In this document: in pieces, positions 62,371 to 64,000 of the stretch
Layout: the number at the start of each line of letters is the position of its first letter
Numbering within the stretch: the stretch's first letter is position 1
Assembly: GCF_019316905.1 (NCBI RefSeq)
Contig: NZ_CP079216.1
Span: 1,612,001 to 1,676,000 of the forward strand
Origin: Tessaracoccus palaemonis
GTDB taxonomy: Bacteria > Actinomycetota > Actinomycetes > Propionibacteriales > Propionibacteriaceae
Length of the DNA stretch: 64,000 nt
Direction: 5' to 3'
Translations under genes and position numbers: made by a program
Notes under the pieces: generated by a model
The model's database searches: none
Told to the model about the DNA's origin: nothing
Seen by the model: the letters and a program-made list of their open reading frames with translations, nothing else

Positions 62371-62852
62371 CACTCACCCAGGGAGATGATGGCGCGGTAC
62401 TTGCCGATCTGGATCTCGTCCTCGTCGCGAATCAGCGACCTGCCGTCGAGCAACGTCCGGTTGACGTAGGTCCCGTTCAGGCTGCCGAGGTCCTCCAGGT
62501 ACAGGTGGCCGCCGCTGCGCACGAACTTGGCGTGGTGCCGCGAGACCGTGATGTCGTCGAGGAAGATGTCCGACTCGGGGTGACGGCCGACGGTCGTGAC
62601 GTCGTGGTCGATCAGGAATCGGTTCGAGTCACCGGCGCCGCGGGTCACGACCAGCAGAGCGTTGCCGGCCGGCAGGTCGCGGCGGACCTTCTCGTGCTCG
62701 GCCTCGGACAGCGACTCGGCGGTGGGGGCCCCCTCCCCTGTCACGGCGAACATCGTTGTGGTGTCGCCGGAATGATCGACGAGCGGCGCTCCGCACACAC
62801 TGCAGAACCGCGCCTCGGCCGGGCTGACAGATCCACACCTGGGGCACTTCAT
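62370..62852 (-). CDS. garA: FHA-domain regulator GarA/OdhI-like
   Basis: 160 residues from ATG 62852 behind AGGAAGAG. N-terminal zinc ribbon (CPRC, CSVC), a phospho-acceptor stretch GDTTTMF and a C-terminal FHA domain (TVGRHPESDIFLDDITVSRHHAKF, DLGSLNGTYVN). GarA/OdhI inhibits 2-oxoglutarate dehydrogenase and glutamate dehydrogenase unless phosphorylated by Ser/Thr kinases. Here the phospho-site is DTTTMF rather than mycobacterial ETTSVF. First of the four-gene cluster. Confidence 0.9.
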   Translation of the reverse strand: MKCPRCGSVSPAEARFCSVCGAPLVDHSGDTTTMFAVTGEGAPTAESLSEAEHEKVRRDLPAGNALLVVTRGAGDSNRFLIDHDVTTVGRHPESDIFLDDITVSRHHAKFVRSGGHLYLEDLGSLNGTYVNRTLLDGRSLIRDEDEIQIGKYRAIISLGE

Positions 62853-62948
62853 TGATTCACTCTTCCTGATCTGCAAGTCGGGACAACTACGGCCAACGCT
62901 ACCCGTAGAACCTATCACCTGTGTCGTGGCCACCCTGAGATATGTCGG

Positions 62949-63743
62949 CTAACGCGGACGGGCGAACTGGTTCTCCACCACCTCGACGGTGGTGTCGATG
63001 GACACCTGGTCAAGCTGCGTGATCTGCACGCTCCCCCCGACGCGTTCCCCCTCGATCTCGCTGACCAGTCCTCCGCGGAACCTGGCCCCGGCCTCCAGGG
63101 TGGCCGGGTCCCCGATCGCCTCGATGGTGAACGGGGCCGTCAGCGTGACGCCGTCGGCCACGATGCCTCCGTCGTCGGCTGTGGTGAAGAAGGTACGCAT
63201 CACGACCCGCACCGAGTCGTTGAGCTCGATGACCTCCGCTCCGGCATCGCGCAGCTCCTCGATGGCGTCGAGCAGCAGCGCGGCGGTGACGGCCCGGTCG
63301 GGGTCGCTGATCTGAATCCTGATGCCAGGGCCGGTGGCCGGCACGGTACCAGCCAGGATCTCGGCCTGCTCGATCCGGCGGGCGGCCTCCTGTCTGGCTG
63401 CCTTGTCGCTGTCCACGCCGCTCTGGAGCTCGGAGCGGGCCGACTCGAGTTCGCGGACCTGGTCCTCGAGCCGCCGTGTCTCCGAGGTGACGTTGTCGAG
63501 GAGCTGGATCAGGTCGGCCTGGCGCACGTTGGCGAACTCCGGCTGCGAGGCCTGCGACTGGAGTGTGATGACGACGATGAAGGCGGTGAGGAACAGTGCC
63601 GCGCCCACCACGAGCTGTCCGCGACCGGGACGGAAGAAGTCGCGCATGATGCCCGTACGCCTGGGCTCGGCCGCGCGCCGGGCACCGTCGGCAGGCCCGG
63701 GACCCGTCGTCTGAGGCGGCCGGGTGGGCTCGGTGTCAGGCAT
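62949..63743 (-). CDS. DUF881 membrane-anchored protein
   Basis: 264 residues from ATG 63743; the frame is open upstream but that part overlaps the sbp gene. A Pro-rich cytoplasmic start, one transmembrane helix (LVVGAALFLTAFIVVITLQ), a coiled coil (RRLEDQVRELESARSELQSG) and the DUF881 globular region (TGPGIRIQISDPDRAV, VIELNDSVRVVMRTFF). Overlaps the upstream small basic protein gene by eight bases, the usual actinobacterial arrangement near garA. Confidence 0.9.
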   Translation of the reverse strand: MPDTEPTRPPQTTGPGPADGARRAAEPRRTGIMRDFFRPGRGQLVVGAALFLTAFIVVITLQSQASQPEFANVRQADLIQLLDNVTSETRRLEDQVRELESARSELQSGVDSDKAARQEAARRIEQAEILAGTVPATGPGIRIQISDPDRAVTAALLLDAIEELRDAGAEVIELNDSVRVVMRTFFTTADDGGIVADGVTLTAPFTIEAIGDPATLEAGARFRGGLVSEIEGERVGGSVQITQLDQVSIDTTVEVVENQFARPR

Positions 63744-64000
63744 GGAGCAGCGCCCTGCGGATGGCCGCCGCGTTGGTGAAGATCCGGATCCCGAGGACCA
63801 CGACGACGCCGGTCGACAGCTGGGAGCCGACGCCGATCTGGTCGCCGACGAACACGATGAGACCCGCGATGAGCACGTTGCTGAGGAACGAGACGAGGAA
63901 CACCCGGTCGGAGAAGACGCCTTCGAGATAGGAGCGGGTGGCGCCGAGGATCGCGTCGAAAGCGGCAACGATGGCGATCGGAAGGTAGGGGGTCAGCGCC
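63736..64000 (-). CDS. sbp: Small basic protein (DUF1290/Sbp), 5' truncated by window
   Basis: The minus strand reads continuously from the window edge to the stop at 63736-63738. The 87 visible residues (ALTPYLPIAIVAAFDAILGA, SYLEGVFSDRVFLVSFLSN, IRIFTNAAAIRRALLHA) form three hydrophobic helices matching the Sbp/DUF1290 family found beside DUF881 genes. The N-terminal end lies outside the window. Confidence 0.88.
   Translation of the reverse strand, partial: ALTPYLPIAIVAAFDAILGATRSYLEGVFSDRVFLVSFLSNVLIAGLIVFVGDQIGVGSQLSTGVVVVLGIRIFTNAAAIRRALLHA

Overview
The window is high-GC actinobacterial DNA, most likely a Propionibacteriaceae member (Tessaracoccus/Arachnia/Propioniciclava-like). Supporting markers are RbpA, a GarA-FtsR-DUF151-MerR cluster, adjacent Lnt and polyprenol-phosphate-mannose synthase genes, GTP-dependent PEP carboxykinase and a pyrophosphate-dependent phosphofructokinase close to the Propionibacterium type. 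The genus is inference. I see no rRNA, tRNA or CRISPR array.

Layout. 1-6.2 kb: a heterodimeric ABC exporter pair (first subunit cut by the window edge), then a RamB-like regulator divergent from pckG. 6.2-22.2 kb: mostly single genes (DUF3293-like protein, acylphosphatase, DUF222-HNH protein, thioredoxin-reductase-like flavoprotein, epimerase). It includes an NrtR-type Nudix regulator divergent from an ADP-ribosylglycohydrolase/phosphatase fusion, a frameshifted HAD phosphatase, a NYN-LOTUS protein, an SGNH hydrolase, a NERD-helicase, and an MFS-MarR operon with two palindromic operators. An intergenic mosaic of dispersed repeats lies at 9.36-9.87 kb.

22.2-27.6 kb is a decay-prone island: the C-terminal stump of an MFS pump, a secreted-protein gene split by an IS30-type element, a second IS30-type element with a triply frameshifted transposase, and a truncated, frameshifted catechol 2,3-dioxygenase. 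27.6-36.2 kb: an aromatic amino acid exporter-like DMT protein, DUF2200, a methyltransferase, an AI-2E-type permease, a flavin monooxygenase, the PLP homeostasis protein and an alpha-glucoside-type ABC importer without its own ATPase. 36.2-40.2 kb: small exported proteins and an ISL3 element that interrupts a lipoprotein gene with an exact 8-bp target duplication.

40.2-64 kb is core genome: metX-metW, a 5'-3' exonuclease, a ClC protein, lnt-dpm-fxsA, rbpA, a GDPD, a pyridoxal kinase, an HTH-MurA fusion divergent from lpd, a lone EIIA-Glc, yefM-yoeB, DUF937/DUF4870 proteins, a YciO-like protein, a TadE-like pair, pfp, YihY, and the minus-strand run sbp-DUF881-garA-ftsR-DUF151-merR-yihY.

The most notable items are the HTH-MurA fusion with a perfect 8-2-8 palindrome just upstream of its start, the NrtR/ADP-ribosylglycohydrolase-phosphatase module, the ISL3-split lipoprotein that can be rebuilt exactly, a YoeB toxin with Arg in place of its catalytic His, and the repeat mosaic at 9.4-9.9 kb.
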